A DNA stretch of 64,000 nt from Roseibium sediminicola (GTDB lineage: Bacteria; Pseudomonadota; Alphaproteobacteria; Rhizobiales; Stappiaceae): assembly GCF_023156505.1 (NCBI RefSeq), contig NZ_JALNMJ010000001.1, forward strand, positions 310,001-374,000, read 5' to 3'. Below, one piece after another: positions 8,788-18,592 of the stretch; positions within the stretch are counted from its first letter, which is position 1, and each line of letters starts with the position of its first letter. The notes beneath the pieces are model-generated. The model saw nothing but the letters and a program-made list of their open reading frames with translations, ran no database searches and had not been told where the DNA came from. Made by a program: the position numbers and the translations under genes.

Positions 8788-10008
8788 ATGACCGGTGACG
8801 CAGTTTCCTTCAGTGAATTCGTGAGTTTCAACCTGGCGATCCTGGTCTATTTCCTGGGCGTCAGGCTGAACAAGAAGATCCCGTTTCTAAGACACTACAA
8901 CATTCCCGAACCGGTCTCGGGCGGCTTGTTGGTCGCGCTACTGGCCCTGATCGTCTATCTCGGCTTCGGCAAGGAAATCGGCTTCTCGCTGCAATCGCGG
9001 GACTACCTGCTTTACTGCTTTTTCACGGCGATCGGCCTCAACGCCCGCTTCTCCGATCTGGCGAAGGGCGGCAAGCCGCTCTTGATCCTACTGATCCTCA
9101 CCGTTGGATACATGCTGCTGCAGAATGCGGTCGGTACCGGTGTCGCCGCCGCGCTCGGACTACCGGCCGGGTTCGGCCTGCTCGGCGGCACCATCTCGCT
9201 TGTCGGCGGTCATGGCACGGCGATCGCCTGGGGCCCGAAACTGGTCAGCGACTACGGTGTCGTCGGCGCCGTTGAAATCGGTGCGGCGACAGCAACGCTC
9301 GGCCTGATCGCCGCCAGCTTGTTGGGCGGGCCCGTCGGCAATTATCTGATCGAACGGCGTGGCGCCAAACCGGATCCGGACGCCCCGGAAGAAGCGCCCA
9401 TGATCGGCATTGAAAGCGACCGGGAAGCCGACACCAGCGTTACCCATACGGGCCTGATGCGCGCGCTTCTGGTGCTCAACATCGCCATCGCGCTGGGTGT
9501 CGGCCTGCAGGAGGCTCTGGTGGCCGGGATCGGTCTTGATCTGCCGGTCTTCGTCTGCTGCCTGTTCTGCGGGATCGTTCTGTCCAACACCGTGCCGGTG
9601 ATCTTCAAGAAAATGACCTGGCCGGCACGCTCGCAATCCCTGGCGGTTCTGTCGGACCTGGCGCTCGGCATCTTCCTGACCATGTCGCTGATGAGCCTGC
9701 AGCTCTGGACGCTTGCGGGCCTGGCCGGTCCAATGCTGCTGATCCTGTTTCTGCAGATTGTCGTGGCCGCGCTGTTCATCATCCTGGCGGTCTTTCCGCT
9801 GATGGGGCGCGACTACAATGCCGCCGTACTAGGGGCGGGCTTCGCCGGATTTGCCCTTGGAGCCACACCGACAGCGATTGCCAACATGACGGCGGTCACA
9901 AAGCGTTATGGCCCAGCCACCCAGGCATTTCTGATCCTGCCGCTGGTGTCGGCCTTCTTCGTCGACCTGGCCAACGCGGCCATCATCCTGTTGTTCCTGG
10001 GAGGCTGA
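8788..10008 (+). CDS. gltS: Sodium/glutamate symporter
   Basis: Inner-membrane carrier that imports L-glutamate with Na+. The 406-residue length and two-fold repeat of hydrophobic segments fit the GltS family. Diagnostic stretches include NIPEPVSGGLL near residue 40 and LVGGHGTAIAWG around residue 140, a glycine-rich re-entrant loop. ATG at 8788 follows AGGGGA; an upstream TTG in frame at 8761 has no ribosome site. It lies downstream of the lemA operon on the same strand after an 81-base gap and may have its own promoter. Confidence 0.93.
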   Translation: MTGDAVSFSEFVSFNLAILVYFLGVRLNKKIPFLRHYNIPEPVSGGLLVALLALIVYLGFGKEIGFSLQSRDYLLYCFFTAIGLNARFSDLAKGGKPLLILLILTVGYMLLQNAVGTGVAAALGLPAGFGLLGGTISLVGGHGTAIAWGPKLVSDYGVVGAVEIGAATATLGLIAASLLGGPVGNYLIERRGAKPDPDAPEEAPMIGIESDREADTSVTHTGLMRALLVLNIAIALGVGLQEALVAGIGLDLPVFVCCLFCGIVLSNTVPVIFKKMTWPARSQSLAVLSDLALGIFLTMSLMSLQLWTLAGLAGPMLLILFLQIVVAALFIILAVFPLMGRDYNAAVLGAGFAGFALGATPTAIANMTAVTKRYGPATQAFLILPLVSAFFVDLANAAIILLFLGG

Positions 10009-10026
10009 ACCGGGCAGAGGGATCTG

Positions 10027-11616
10027 TCAGGCGGCGTCGGTCTTTTCGGAAAACAGCAGACGCCCATCCACCTGCGACTCGAGCAGCATGGACGCGTCAT
10101 CGGCGGAAACCGCGGCGGCATAGAGAAAGCCCTGGCCAAAGTGGCAGCCATTGGCATTGAGCGCCTCGTGGACGTCATTCTCTTCGACACCCTCGGCAAC
10201 GGCGTCGATGTCGAGACCCTTGGACAGAACCAGGATGGCTTCGACAATGGCCGCACATTGTTTGTCGGTGAGCATGCGTTCGGTGAAGGAGCGGTCGATC
10301 TTGACCTTGTGGATCGGGAAGTCGCGCAGGTAACTCAGGCTGGAATGGCCGGCACCGAAATCGTCGAGCGCGATCGAGATGCCGAGGTCCGTGAGTTCGG
10401 TGAGAATGCGCTTGGCCGCTTCCGGGTTTTTCACCAGCGACGTTTCAGTGATTTCAAGCACCAGGCGGCGCGGTGCGAGGCCGTACTGCTTCAGGATGGC
10501 GTCGACCTGTGCCGGCAGCGACGGATCCTGCAGCTGCACCGGCGACAGGTTGAAGGACAGATAGAGATCGTCCGGCCAGGTCATGGCCACCTTGCAGGCA
10601 TCGGCGAGCAGATGCTGCGTCAGTTCGGAGATGATGCCGCAGTCCTCGGCTATCGGGATGAACTGAAGCGGCGGAACGCTGCCGAAATCGCTGTCGGTCC
10701 ATCTGGCCAGGGCCTCGAAACCGGCGATCCGGCCGCTGTTCATGTCCAGGATCGGTTGATAATAGGCCTTGACCTCGTGTTCGGAGATCGCGCGGCGCAG
10801 ACGTTGCTCCAGAAGCGTTCGGTGCAGGATCGAGGCATCCATGTCGACTTCGAAAAAGCGGTAGGTCGACCGACCCGAGGATTTCGCCCGGTAAAGCGCG
10901 ATGTCCGCCCGGCGCAGGAGTTCGGTAATGGCGTGGCCATCGTGCGGATACATGGCGATGCCAATGCCGGAGCCGATCGAGATTTGCCGGTCGCCGAACT
11001 CAAACCGGTCGTTGATCCTCGTGAGCAGGCGCCGCGCAAAGCCGGCGGCTTCCGACTTTTCCTTGAAAATCGGGGAAACCAAAGCGAATTCGTCGCCGCC
11101 GAGACGGGCGACGATGCCTTCCTTGCCAAGCGTTTCCGCCAGCCTGTCTGCGAAGCTTCTCAGGAGGTTGTCGCCAAAGGCATGGCCGTAAACATCGTTG
11201 ATCGGCTTGAAGCCGTCCAGGTCGAGCATCATCACAGCGCGGAAACAGTCCGGTTTCACATCGCGGCTGAGATCGGAAAAAGCCTCCAGTAGGCGCCGGC
11301 GATTGGGAAGACCGGTCAGCGGATCGTGCTGCGCCAGGGCCAATGCCTCGTTGTGCGCAGAGGACCGGGCCTTCAATTCCTTGCGCAGGCGCCGGGTTGC
11401 CCAGATGCCGTAGGTCAGACCCAGGGCGGCAATGCCCAGCAGTACGCTGGTGAGCAGCTCAAACGGGAGATGGTCATGATCGGCTCCAAAAGTCGGAAAC
11501 AATTGAAGGGCGGCAAAACTGACAAGTACTATAGCAAGAAGTACAACTATAGATCGTGTCAAATATCGGTTGTTCGCAACTTCCCGCTTTACCACGCGAT
11601 CAATCCCAATACGCAT
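10027..11616 (-). CDS. GGDEF-EAL cyclic-di-GMP enzyme, membrane-bound
   Basis: About 529 residues. Two transmembrane helices (about 22-40 and 53-72) flank a short periplasmic loop, followed by a GGDEF domain with intact GGDEF at 173-177 and an EAL domain with EAL at 301-303 plus conserved DDFGAGHSSLSYL. Both catalytic motifs are intact, so it may make and/or degrade cyclic-di-GMP; no RxxD inhibitory site is visible before GGDEF. ATG at 11616 is chosen; GTG at 11643 is possible. It interrupts the otherwise rightward glyQ-glyS region and is divergent from glyS. Confidence 0.93.
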   Translation of the reverse strand: MRIGIDRVVKREVANNRYLTRSIVVLLAIVLVSFAALQLFPTFGADHDHLPFELLTSVLLGIAALGLTYGIWATRRLRKELKARSSAHNEALALAQHDPLTGLPNRRRLLEAFSDLSRDVKPDCFRAVMMLDLDGFKPINDVYGHAFGDNLLRSFADRLAETLGKEGIVARLGGDEFALVSPIFKEKSEAAGFARRLLTRINDRFEFGDRQISIGSGIGIAMYPHDGHAITELLRRADIALYRAKSSGRSTYRFFEVDMDASILHRTLLEQRLRRAISEHEVKAYYQPILDMNSGRIAGFEALARWTDSDFGSVPPLQFIPIAEDCGIISELTQHLLADACKVAMTWPDDLYLSFNLSPVQLQDPSLPAQVDAILKQYGLAPRRLVLEITETSLVKNPEAAKRILTELTDLGISIALDDFGAGHSSLSYLRDFPIHKVKIDRSFTERMLTDKQCAAIVEAILVLSKGLDIDAVAEGVEENDVHEALNANGCHFGQGFLYAAAVSADDASMLLESQVDGRLLFSEKTDAA

Positions 11617-11815
11617 TACTCTTTTCTGTGGCGGGAGTTTCACATGTATTTCTTGAAGAAGAGTGAAACCGGCCCCAATCCGGTGTCTGAAAACCGGCCG
11701 GATCACCTCAAGCCGTGGCGCGATAGGGGGGTGACAAGAGGCCGCCGACTTGGTAACGGACGCGCATTCCATTTGGGTGACGCCCGTCCCACCAAGGCCA
11801 AAGGTCAAAAAATCC

Positions 11816-13903
11816 ATGCCCGATCTTCTGCTTGAGCTTTTCAGCGAAGAGATTCCGGCCCGCATGCAGCGCAAGGCGGCCGAAGATCTGAAATCTCTCG
11901 TCACCAACGCGTTGGTCGAGGCGGGCTTGCCGTATGAAGGCGCGAAAGCCTTCGCGACACCCCGGCGTCTGGCGCTGCATGTCGCCGGCGTTCCGGCGGG
12001 TTCCGCCGCGACGCGTGAAGAGCGTAAGGGACCGCGTGTGGGCGCGCCGGAAAAGGCTGTCGAGGGCTTCCTGCGGGGCGCGGGCCTGGCCTCGATCGAC
12101 GAGGCCGAGATCCAGTCCGATCCCAAGAAGGGCGAGTTCTATGTCGCCGTGATCGAGAAGCCGGGCCGAACCGCCATCGACATCATTGCCGACTTCATGC
12201 CGGGCATCCTGCGCGGCTTTCCCTGGCCGAAATCCATGCGCTGGGGCACCACCAGCACCCGCTGGATACGCCCGCTGCATTCGATTGTCGCCAGCTTCGG
12301 TCCCGAAACCGAGGAGCCCGAGGTGGTGCCGTTCGAGTTTGACGGCATCCGTTCCGGCAAGGCGACGCGCGGGCACCGTTTCCTGGCGGACGAGGCCTTC
12401 AAAGTGCGCCGCTTCGACGACTACGCCTTGGGCCTTGAAAAGCACAAGGTCGTGCTCGACGCTGACAGGCGCAAGGACATCATCCTGAACGACGCCAAGG
12501 ATCAGGCGCTGGCACTTGGCCTGGAGCTGGTCGAGGATCCAGGCCTTCTGGAAGAGGTTGCCGGCCTGGTCGAATGGCCGGTGGTGCTGACCGGCAGCTT
12601 CGACGAGGATTTCCTCACCATTCCGGACGAGTGCATCCAGTTGACCATCAGGGTCAACCAGAAATGCTTCGTTCTGAAGGACCCGGCCTCCGGGCGCCTT
12701 GCCAACCGCTTCGTGCTGATCTCAAACATCATCGCCGAGGACGGCGGCAAGCTGATCGTCGCAGGCAACGAGAAGGTCATCCGCGCGCGTCTGTCCGACG
12801 CCCGTTTCTTCTGGGACACGGACCTCAAGACAAAGCTCTCGGACAACCTGCCGAAACTGGACGAGGTCAAGTTCCACGAAAAGCTCGGCAGCGTCGGCGA
12901 ACGGGTTCAGCGTCTGATCGCCCTTGCCGCCGAACTGGCGCCGATCGTCGGTGCCGACGAGACCAAGGCCAAGCGCGCCGCGGAACTCGCCAAGGCCGAT
13001 CTTGTTTCGCAGATGGTGTTCGAATTCCCCGAGCTGCAGGGCCTGATGGGCCGCTACTATGCGCAAGCCCAGGGCGAAGATGCATCCGTCGCGACCGCCA
13101 TCGAGGAGCACTACAAACCCCAGGGCCCGAGCGACAGCGTGCCGACCGATCCGGTCGCCGTTGCCGTTGCGCTCGCCGAAAAGCTCGATCTGCTGGCCGG
13201 CTTTTGGGCCATCGACGAAAAGCCGACCGGTTCGAAGGACCCTTATGCGCTGCGCAGGGCCGCGCTTGGCGTGATCCGGATCGTGCTCGAAAACAAACTG
13301 CGGATTCGTCTGGGCGATGCACTGCGGTCGGCTCTGGACCTTCAGAAGGCCGAAGCCGTCGATGCCACCGGCATCGTGGCAGACCTGCTGGCGTTCCTTG
13401 GCGACCGCCTGAAGGTGCACCTGAAGGACGAGGGCGCGCGTCACGACCTGATCGATGCCGTCTTTGCCCTCGAAGGCCAGGACGATCTGCTCATGGTCGT
13501 CAAGCGGGTCGAGGCGCTCGGCGCGTTCATATCTTCCGAAGACGGCGCCAATCTGCTGGCGGGCTACAAGCGCGCGGTCAACATCCTGAAGGCGGAAGAA
13601 AAGAAGGACGGCGCGCCGGTCACCGGCAAGCCGCATGCCGATCACCTGCAGGAACAGGCCGAAATCGACCTGGCGGCCGCCATCGACACGGCCCGGGCAG
13701 AAGCCGCTGACGCGGTCGGTGCGGAGAATTTCGAAGGCGCTATGGAAGCCTTGTCGAAACTGCGCGCACCGGTCGACCGGTTCTTCGACGACATCCTGGT
13801 CAATGCCGAGGACCCGGCCCTTCGTAAGAACCGCCTGCAGCTTCTTGCCGAAATCCGTGACGCGACCCATGTGGTGGCGGATTTCACCAAGGTTGCGGGA
13901 TAA
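11816..13903 (+). CDS. glyS: Glycyl-tRNA synthetase beta subunit
   Basis: Beta subunit of the tetrameric glycyl-tRNA synthetase, required for tRNA recognition and charging. Length (695 residues) is normal. The N-terminus [18 protein letters not shown] is highly typical, as are the stretch [14 protein letters not shown] and the later [23 protein letters not shown] at 11816 is preceded by AAAGGT. It is separated from glyQ by four genes, one on the opposite strand, so subunit balance cannot depend on a shared transcript. The next gene begins 78 bases downstream. Confidence 0.97.
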   Translation: MPDLLLELFSEEIPARMQRKAAEDLKSLVTNALVEAGLPYEGAKAFATPRRLALHVAGVPAGSAATREERKGPRVGAPEKAVEGFLRGAGLASIDEAEIQSDPKKGEFYVAVIEKPGRTAIDIIADFMPGILRGFPWPKSMRWGTTSTRWIRPLHSIVASFGPETEEPEVVPFEFDGIRSGKATRGHRFLADEAFKVRRFDDYALGLEKHKVVLDADRRKDIILNDAKDQALALGLELVEDPGLLEEVAGLVEWPVVLTGSFDEDFLTIPDECIQLTIRVNQKCFVLKDPASGRLANRFVLISNIIAEDGGKLIVAGNEKVIRARLSDARFFWDTDLKTKLSDNLPKLDEVKFHEKLGSVGERVQRLIALAAELAPIVGADETKAKRAAELAKADLVSQMVFEFPELQGLMGRYYAQAQGEDASVATAIEEHYKPQGPSDSVPTDPVAVAVALAEKLDLLAGFWAIDEKPTGSKDPYALRRAALGVIRIVLENKLRIRLGDALRSALDLQKAEAVDATGIVADLLAFLGDRLKVHLKDEGARHDLIDAVFALEGQDDLLMVVKRVEALGAFISSEDGANLLAGYKRAVNILKAEEKKDGAPVTGKPHADHLQEQAEIDLAAAIDTARAEAADAVGAENFEGAMEALSKLRAPVDRFFDDILVNAEDPALRKNRLQLLAEIRDATHVVADFTKVAG

Positions 13904-13981
13904 GCGTATCTAACGCGGATTTTGGTGCCGCAATAACTTGCGGTATCCTGTCAGCAGCAACTGCGCAATCGGACAGGAAGC

Positions 13982-14161
13982 ATGGATTCGAAGTTGGACG
14001 ATCGACAGCCTCAGCAAAAGCGGCCGGAGGAAACAACGGCCGATACGGCGATCAAGTGCGCACCGGAGGATGATTCCCGCGGGGCGCAACGCAGCATTCG
14101 CGAAATGGTGATCGACAACAACACACGCTTCGCCGCGACGATGAAATCGCTCGGAGAATGA
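13982..14161 (+). CDS. Probable antitoxin of a Doc-type toxin-antitoxin pair
   Basis: A 59-residue, charged, largely unstructured-looking protein encoded directly upstream of doc. Its stop codon overlaps the toxin start in ATGA, the translational coupling typical of type II toxin-antitoxin operons. AGGA-type sequence precedes the ATG. The N-terminal half is Gln/Glu/Asp-rich; the C-terminal half reads NNTRFAATMKSLGE, loosely like the FASLFDTL segment with which Phd binds Doc. I do not recognise an N-terminal DNA-binding fold, so autoregulation is unproven. The antitoxin role is inferred from position, size and overlap. Confidence 0.72.
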   Translation: MDSKLDDRQPQQKRPEETTADTAIKCAPEDDSRGAQRSIREMVIDNNTRFAATMKSLGE

Positions 14162-14565
14162 CGTCTGTCTCTGAGCCCGTGTGGCTGACTTTCGACCAGG
14201 TGACTGAAATGATTGAGGTTGTCGCGGAGCTTTATCCGCGGCACCGCGTGGCGCTTGTGCGCCCGAACGACATGGCGGCAGCGCTCGAGCGTCCCATCAA
14301 CCGCTATCACTATGGCGGTGAAGCAGACGTCTTTTTGCTGGCAAGTGAATTGATTTACGGTGTCGGCAAAGCTCATGCCATGGTGGATGGCAACAAGCGT
14401 ATTGCCTTCATGTCCGCTTTGATCTTTCTGGAGCTGAACGGCATTCGTCTTAACGAGCCTGCTGCCGAATTCTTTGCCGTCTACATCAAGGCATTGATGG
14501 CAGACCGCATCAACTTGCACATGCTCGCCTGTGTGTTCGCTGCATTTGCGGAAACGAACATCTGA
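14158..14565 (+). CDS. doc: Doc/Fic-family toxin (death-on-curing type)
   Basis: A 135-residue Fic-fold protein, close in size to phage P1 Doc (126). The signature HAMVDGNKR at 73-81 matches HxFxDGNKR, with the catalytic histidine H73, D77 and the phosphate-binding N79-K80-R81. P1 Doc phosphorylates elongation factor Tu and stops translation; this protein probably does the same or nucleotidylates a target. The start ATG overlaps the stop of the 59-residue upstream gene. A strong hairpin follows 16 bases after the stop. Phenylalanine in the motif is replaced by methionine, which is tolerated in some relatives. Confidence 0.87.
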   Translation: MTSVSEPVWLTFDQVTEMIEVVAELYPRHRVALVRPNDMAAALERPINRYHYGGEADVFLLASELIYGVGKAHAMVDGNKRIAFMSALIFLELNGIRLNEPAAEFFAVYIKALMADRINLHMLACVFAAFAETNI

Positions 14566-14580
14566 GTTTCGACAAACTCC

Positions 14581-14624
14581 ACCCCTGGTCTGGACCTCCA
14601 TTGGAGGGAGACCAGGCCAGGGGT
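14581..14624. terminator. Strong hairpin between doc and MFS gene
   Basis: ACCCCTGGTCTGG (14581-14593) pairs with CCAGGCCAGGGGT (14612-14624), 13 pairs with one G-T wobble and an 18-base loop. It lies between convergent genes and probably terminates both directions, although the flanking T-run is poor. Confidence 0.65.
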
Positions 14625-14662
14625 GTTCTATCAAGGCCGCAGACGTTCTTCAGTCGTAAGCT

Positions 14663-15898
14663 TTACTCCGCCGCTTCCTGCGCCAGGCGCGGCACCGGTT
14701 TTTCCTGGATCGGCCAATGGATGACCGCCGCGGCGATGCCCAGAACAATGCCGAGCCACCAGATGGCGTCATAGGAGCCGGTCTGGTCATAGAGCCGTCC
14801 GCCGAGCCAGACGCCGAGAAAGGCGCCGATCTGGTGCGACAGGAAGACGAAGCCGAACAGGGTGGCCATATAGCGCGGGCCGAACATCACGGCGACAAGG
14901 CCCGAGGTCGGCGGCACGGTCGACAGCCACAGAAGGCCCATCACGCCGGAGAAGATCAGGACGGAGGCGGGCGTGATCGGCAGCATGATGAAAACGAAGA
15001 TTGCGGCTGCCCGGCCGATATAGATCAGCGAAAGGAAGATCGGTTTCGAATAGCGCCCGCCGATATAGCCGGAGGCAAGAGAACCGACCACGTTGCACAG
15101 GCCGATCAGGGCGATCGCCCAGCCGCCCCAGCGCGGATCGAGGCCGACATCGGCAATGAAGGGCGGCAGGTGCACGGTGATGAAGGCAACGTGAAAGCCG
15201 CAGACGAAGAAGCCGATGGTCAGCAGGATGAAGCCCCTGGTGCCGAAGGCTTCAGACATGGCGGCCATCAGGTTCTGGTCGTTGGCCGGGTTGCTGTCCT
15301 TCGGAGCTTCCGACTTGCCCCTGAGCGCGATGGCCAGAAGCGGGACCAGCGCGACCAGGCCGGTGAAGACGATCAGCGTGTCCTGCCAGCCGATATGTTC
15401 GATCAAGGTGGCGCCGAGCGGGGCAAACAGGAACTGGCCGAGCGAGCCCGAGGCGGTGCCGATGCCGAAGGCGAGCGAACGCTGTGCCGGGGTGACGGTC
15501 CGCCCGAAAGCGGCCAAGACCAGCGAGAACGACGAAAACGCGATGCCGATGCCGATCAGCACACCGGCGGAAACATGCAGTGCGACGGCGCTATCTGCGC
15601 CGATCATCAGGATCAGACCGATGCCGTAGAGCAGGGCGCCGAAGGTCATCGCCTTCCAGGTGCCGAAACGGTCGGCGACCATGCCGGCAACCGGCTGGGC
15701 GATGCCCCACATCAGGTTCTGGATGGCCAGCGCCAACGCGAAAATTTCCCGGCTCCAGTCCCGCGCTTCGGTCATGGGCTGGAAGAACAGACCCATGGCG
15801 GAACGCGGCCCGAAGGAGATCAGGGCGACAAGACAGCCGCAGGCGATCACCAGCGGAATATTCGGGCCGGAACGGCCGGCGGCAGAGGCAGTGGTCAT
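14663..15898 (-). CDS. MFS transporter, monocarboxylate/oxalate-formate type
   Basis: About 411 residues with 12 hydrophobic segments and the MFS loop motif between helices 2 and 3 (GMVADRFGTWKA). The N-terminal region FGPRSAMGLFFQPMTEARDWSRE is characteristic of the oxalate/formate-antiporter-like subgroup (quoted in shortened form: SAMGLFFQPM). It probably imports or exports a carboxylate, but no neighbouring enzyme reveals the substrate. ATG at 15898 follows GAAAG; an in-frame TTG at 15904 is the alternative. It is divergent from the AT-rich orphan gene. Confidence 0.87.
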   Translation of the reverse strand: MTTASAAGRSGPNIPLVIACGCLVALISFGPRSAMGLFFQPMTEARDWSREIFALALAIQNLMWGIAQPVAGMVADRFGTWKAMTFGALLYGIGLILMIGADSAVALHVSAGVLIGIGIAFSSFSLVLAAFGRTVTPAQRSLAFGIGTASGSLGQFLFAPLGATLIEHIGWQDTLIVFTGLVALVPLLAIALRGKSEAPKDSNPANDQNLMAAMSEAFGTRGFILLTIGFFVCGFHVAFITVHLPPFIADVGLDPRWGGWAIALIGLCNVVGSLASGYIGGRYSKPIFLSLIYIGRAAAIFVFIMLPITPASVLIFSGVMGLLWLSTVPPTSGLVAVMFGPRYMATLFGFVFLSHQIGAFLGVWLGGRLYDQTGSYDAIWWLGIVLGIAAAVIHWPIQEKPVPRLAQEAAE

Positions 15899-16083
15899 CA
15901 GCAAACTTTCATCGTGAAATTACGATCAGAATAGGCTGAAAGCGGGTTTCGGCAAAATGCGTAATTTTGATGAGTGGATCAATAACTGGAATGGGATTGC
16001 AGCTGGTGTAGTCTTCAACCGGCAGAGGCGAGACCTGAACGGCACCACTGTGCATGGCAAAATGCTTTTCGAAGGGGGAGATC

Positions 16084-17121
16084 ATGAAACGCGAGGACGA
16101 ACAGGTAGAAGTCGGTGACACCACGGACCTATTTATCGCGGTGAAAGACGCCTGGGCCAGGCGCAAGCGGCTGGCCGAAGCGCGGCTTTCCTTCGCGGCC
16201 GCGATGGAAAGCTATGCTGTGGGGGATCCGGTTGTTGGATTGGGTCTGTTACTTGAAGCGCTGGAGACGTGCGAGACCGCGGCGCGGCCCGTCGATCTGT
16301 CCGACCCGGGTGCGCGAGACCTCGTGAGAGGGGAGCAGCTGGAGGCTCAGAGCCTTTGCAACACTCTTGTGAGTGTGTTGCCGCTGTTCCAACCCAAACT
16401 GCTTCTTCAGGTTGCCAAGAACGAGTTTGCCAAGGACTTTAAATTTAAGAAGGGTGGTTCGTTCAAGGGCAAGAGGGCCCAGAAACCGACAAGCATTGAC
16501 GATGGCAACGAGATGGAATGGCGGTTTTATGTCGACAAGGCTGTCGCCTGTAAAAAGCTTTGCCTGATCTCGGTGTTTCACTTCAAGGGCAAGGACAAGA
16601 AGATCGTCATACCGGCCAAGAACGGTTTCTCAAAAAGCTATCTGGACGCCAATACCATGCCCAAACATGAAAACACGCTTCCCCATGGCGGCGAGGATGT
16701 GAATGGCTACGGTGTCGACACGCCGTTCTATGATCCATTCTTCGAGCAGCCAGTGAAGTGCCCCTGCTACTTGGGCAGCTACCGGATCAACGAGAAGGGC
16801 AAAAGGGACGACAAGGCCAAAAAGCATATTGGCGGCAGCGATCCCGCAAACGCCCAAAGAACCGGTTTTGTCGAATATTTTGAAACGGCGATCATCTGCC
16901 TGGATAAAAAGCCCTATGTCGTTCTCAACTCCATGAAATGGCGAACGGACGGCAAGAAGGCCGAATTTCTGGACAAGTTTGGGAACCCGACGAAAACGGG
17001 CAAGGTTCAGGACCTCGGAGACGTGAGTGATGCCTTCAAGCGTGCACTGCTGGGCTGGATCAAGCGGGCGAAAAAAGAGCACGGCATCAAGGATATTGAC
17101 TGCGGCAAACTGTTCAAATGA
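16084..17121 (+). CDS. AT-rich orphan gene, unknown function
   Basis: A 345-residue protein I cannot assign. The N-terminal ~100 residues are helical and include AWARRKRLAEARLSF. The rest is rich in Lys with scattered Cys (ACKKLC, CPCYLGSY) and ends in a basic helix. No signal peptide or membrane segment is visible. The start at 16084 has an excellent ribosome site (GGGGGAG, 3 bases away), so translation is likely. Base composition is clearly lower in GC than the surroundings (26 of 60 bases in 16621-16680 are G or C). With the adjacent Doc pair, this suggests horizontal acquisition. Confidence 0.75.
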   Translation: MKREDEQVEVGDTTDLFIAVKDAWARRKRLAEARLSFAAAMESYAVGDPVVGLGLLLEALETCETAARPVDLSDPGARDLVRGEQLEAQSLCNTLVSVLPLFQPKLLLQVAKNEFAKDFKFKKGGSFKGKRAQKPTSIDDGNEMEWRFYVDKAVACKKLCLISVFHFKGKDKKIVIPAKNGFSKSYLDANTMPKHENTLPHGGEDVNGYGVDTPFYDPFFEQPVKCPCYLGSYRINEKGKRDDKAKKHIGGSDPANAQRTGFVEYFETAIICLDKKPYVVLNSMKWRTDGKKAEFLDKFGNPTKTGKVQDLGDVSDAFKRALLGWIKRAKKEHGIKDIDCGKLFK

Positions 17122-17330
17122 TGCGGATGTCGTTTCCGCAGGCGTTTACGGACAAAGTTAGACGGCTATGATCCGGGGAGGCGAGTGTCGTGTAAGCGTT
17201 TGAAAAAAATTGGATTTTCGAAAAGTGGCTGTTGGCGGCGGAAAAGAGTGGATTTCCCATCCGGCAGCGCCTATATAAACTCCGAAAGAGCAAAAGCAGG
17301 GCCTGAGCGCCCGTTTTCTTTTGTTACTAA

Positions 17331-17351
17331 TATGCTCAAGTTGAGTATAAT
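17331..17351 (+). promoter_or_regulatory. nadA promoter with NadQ-type operator
   Basis: A 19-base palindrome TATGCTCAA-G-TTGAGTATA (17331-17349, one mismatch between arms) overlaps a perfect -10 hexamer TATAAT at 17346-17351. A -35-like TTGTTA lies at 17321-17326 (19-base spacer). It is 56 bases before the nadA start. A repressor bound here would block RNA polymerase. Alphaproteobacterial nadABC operons are known to be controlled by NadQ, and a NadQ homologue is encoded at 35732-36715, so this is the likely target site. Confidence 0.7.
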
Positions 17352-17404
17352 GGGTAAGCAGGCAGCAGCGGCCAAGCCGGGCTGTCCAAAAAATGGAGGT
17401 CGCC

Positions 17405-18487
17405 ATGACCATTGCCCAGACGAAGACACCGGTTGGCGAACCGATCGCAACCGGCCCGACGGCCTTGGACCGCTACGGCAAGCTTCAGCCTCCGGACCTG
17501 CGCTATACGCCGCAGGTTGCCGAGGCGACCGCGCCGATCTTCGAAAAGGTCAAGCACATCATCCCGGCCATCGAATGGCCGGCGCTGGCGCCGACCATCC
17601 ACGCCATCAACCAGCTGAAGAAACAGCGCAACGCCGTCATTCTGGCCCATAACTACATGACGCCGGACATCTATCACGGTGTGGCCGATATTGTTGGCGA
17701 CAGCCTGCAGCTGGCCATCGAGGCGACCCGCACCGATGCCGAGGTGATCGTGCAGTGCGGCGTGCATTTCATGGCAGAAACCTCGAAGATCCTGAGCCCG
17801 GAAAAGACGGTGCTGATCCCGGACATGCGGGCAGGCTGCTCGCTGGCCGAATCCATCACCGGCGCCGACGTGCGCGCCCTGCGCGAACGCAATCCGGGCA
17901 TCCCGATCATCACCTATGTCAACACCTCCGCTGATGTGAAGGCGGAATGCGACATCTGCTGCACGTCCTCCAACGCGCTGCAGGTGGTCGAAAGCTTCGG
18001 CGTCGACAAGGTGTTCCTGATCCCGGACAAGTATCTGGCCGCCAATGTCGGCAACAAGACCGATGTCGAAGTGCTGATCTGGGACGGCGCCTGCGAGGTG
18101 CATGAACGTTTCACGGCGGAAGAACTGCGCGACTACCGCAAGATCGAACCGGATGTGAAGATCATCGCCCATCCGGAATGCCCGCCGGAAGTGGTCGCCG
18201 AAGCCGATTTCGCCGGGTCCACCGCGCACATGATCGACTGGGTGAAGACCAGAAAGCCGGAAAAGGTGATGATGGTCACCGAGTGCTCCATGGCCGACAA
18301 CGTCGCCAGCGAGACGCCGGGCGTCAACTACATCCGTCCATGCAACCTGTGCCCGCACATGAAGCGGATCACGCTGACCAAGATCCTCGACAGTCTTCTG
18401 GAGATGAAAGAGGAAGTGGTTGTTGATCCGGCGGTCGCCGACAAGGCCCGCACCGCGGTCGAGCGGATGATCAACTTGAAAATCTGA
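17405..18487 (+). CDS. nadA: Quinolinate synthase A
   Basis: Cytosolic 4Fe-4S enzyme that condenses iminoaspartate with dihydroxyacetone phosphate to give quinolinate, the second step of de novo NAD synthesis. The 360-residue length suits the longer NadA class. Conserved stretches include [22 protein letters not shown] and CNLCPHMK, with the cluster cysteines among these. ATG at 17405 follows GGAGG by 5 bases; an upstream ATG at 17393 overlaps that ribosome site and is less likely. It is the first gene of nadA-nadB-nadC and is preceded by a palindromic operator. Confidence 0.97.
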   Translation: MTIAQTKTPVGEPIATGPTALDRYGKLQPPDLRYTPQVAEATAPIFEKVKHIIPAIEWPALAPTIHAINQLKKQRNAVILAHNYMTPDIYHGVADIVGDSLQLAIEATRTDAEVIVQCGVHFMAETSKILSPEKTVLIPDMRAGCSLAESITGADVRALRERNPGIPIITYVNTSADVKAECDICCTSSNALQVVESFGVDKVFLIPDKYLAANVGNKTDVEVLIWDGACEVHERFTAEELRDYRKIEPDVKIIAHPECPPEVVAEADFAGSTAHMIDWVKTRKPEKVMMVTECSMADNVASETPGVNYIRPCNLCPHMKRITLTKILDSLLEMKEEVVVDPAVADKARTAVERMINLKI

Positions 18488-18592
18488 CCGGCTTCGGTCT
18501 AAACCGCATCATGCATTGTCTTCCGCGCCAGAACATCATGTCCGGTGCGGAAGCCCTTTGGGCAAAGCCCGTTCAGTTCCAGGATGTTCCCC

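Noticed and set aside
11644-11835. A 63-codon frame starting with a good GGGAG site just before glyS
   Set aside because: It overlaps the glyS start, has no recognisable similarity and a basic, compositionally odd translation. It might be a leader peptide, but support is only the ribosome-like site.
12722-13870. A 382-codon minus-strand frame over glyS
   Set aside because: It is antisense to a well-supported gene in high-GC DNA and lacks motifs.
14717-15934. A 405-codon plus-strand frame antisense to the MFS gene
   Set aside because: Its translation is low-complexity and charged, with no motif, while the minus strand encodes a clear 12-helix transporter.
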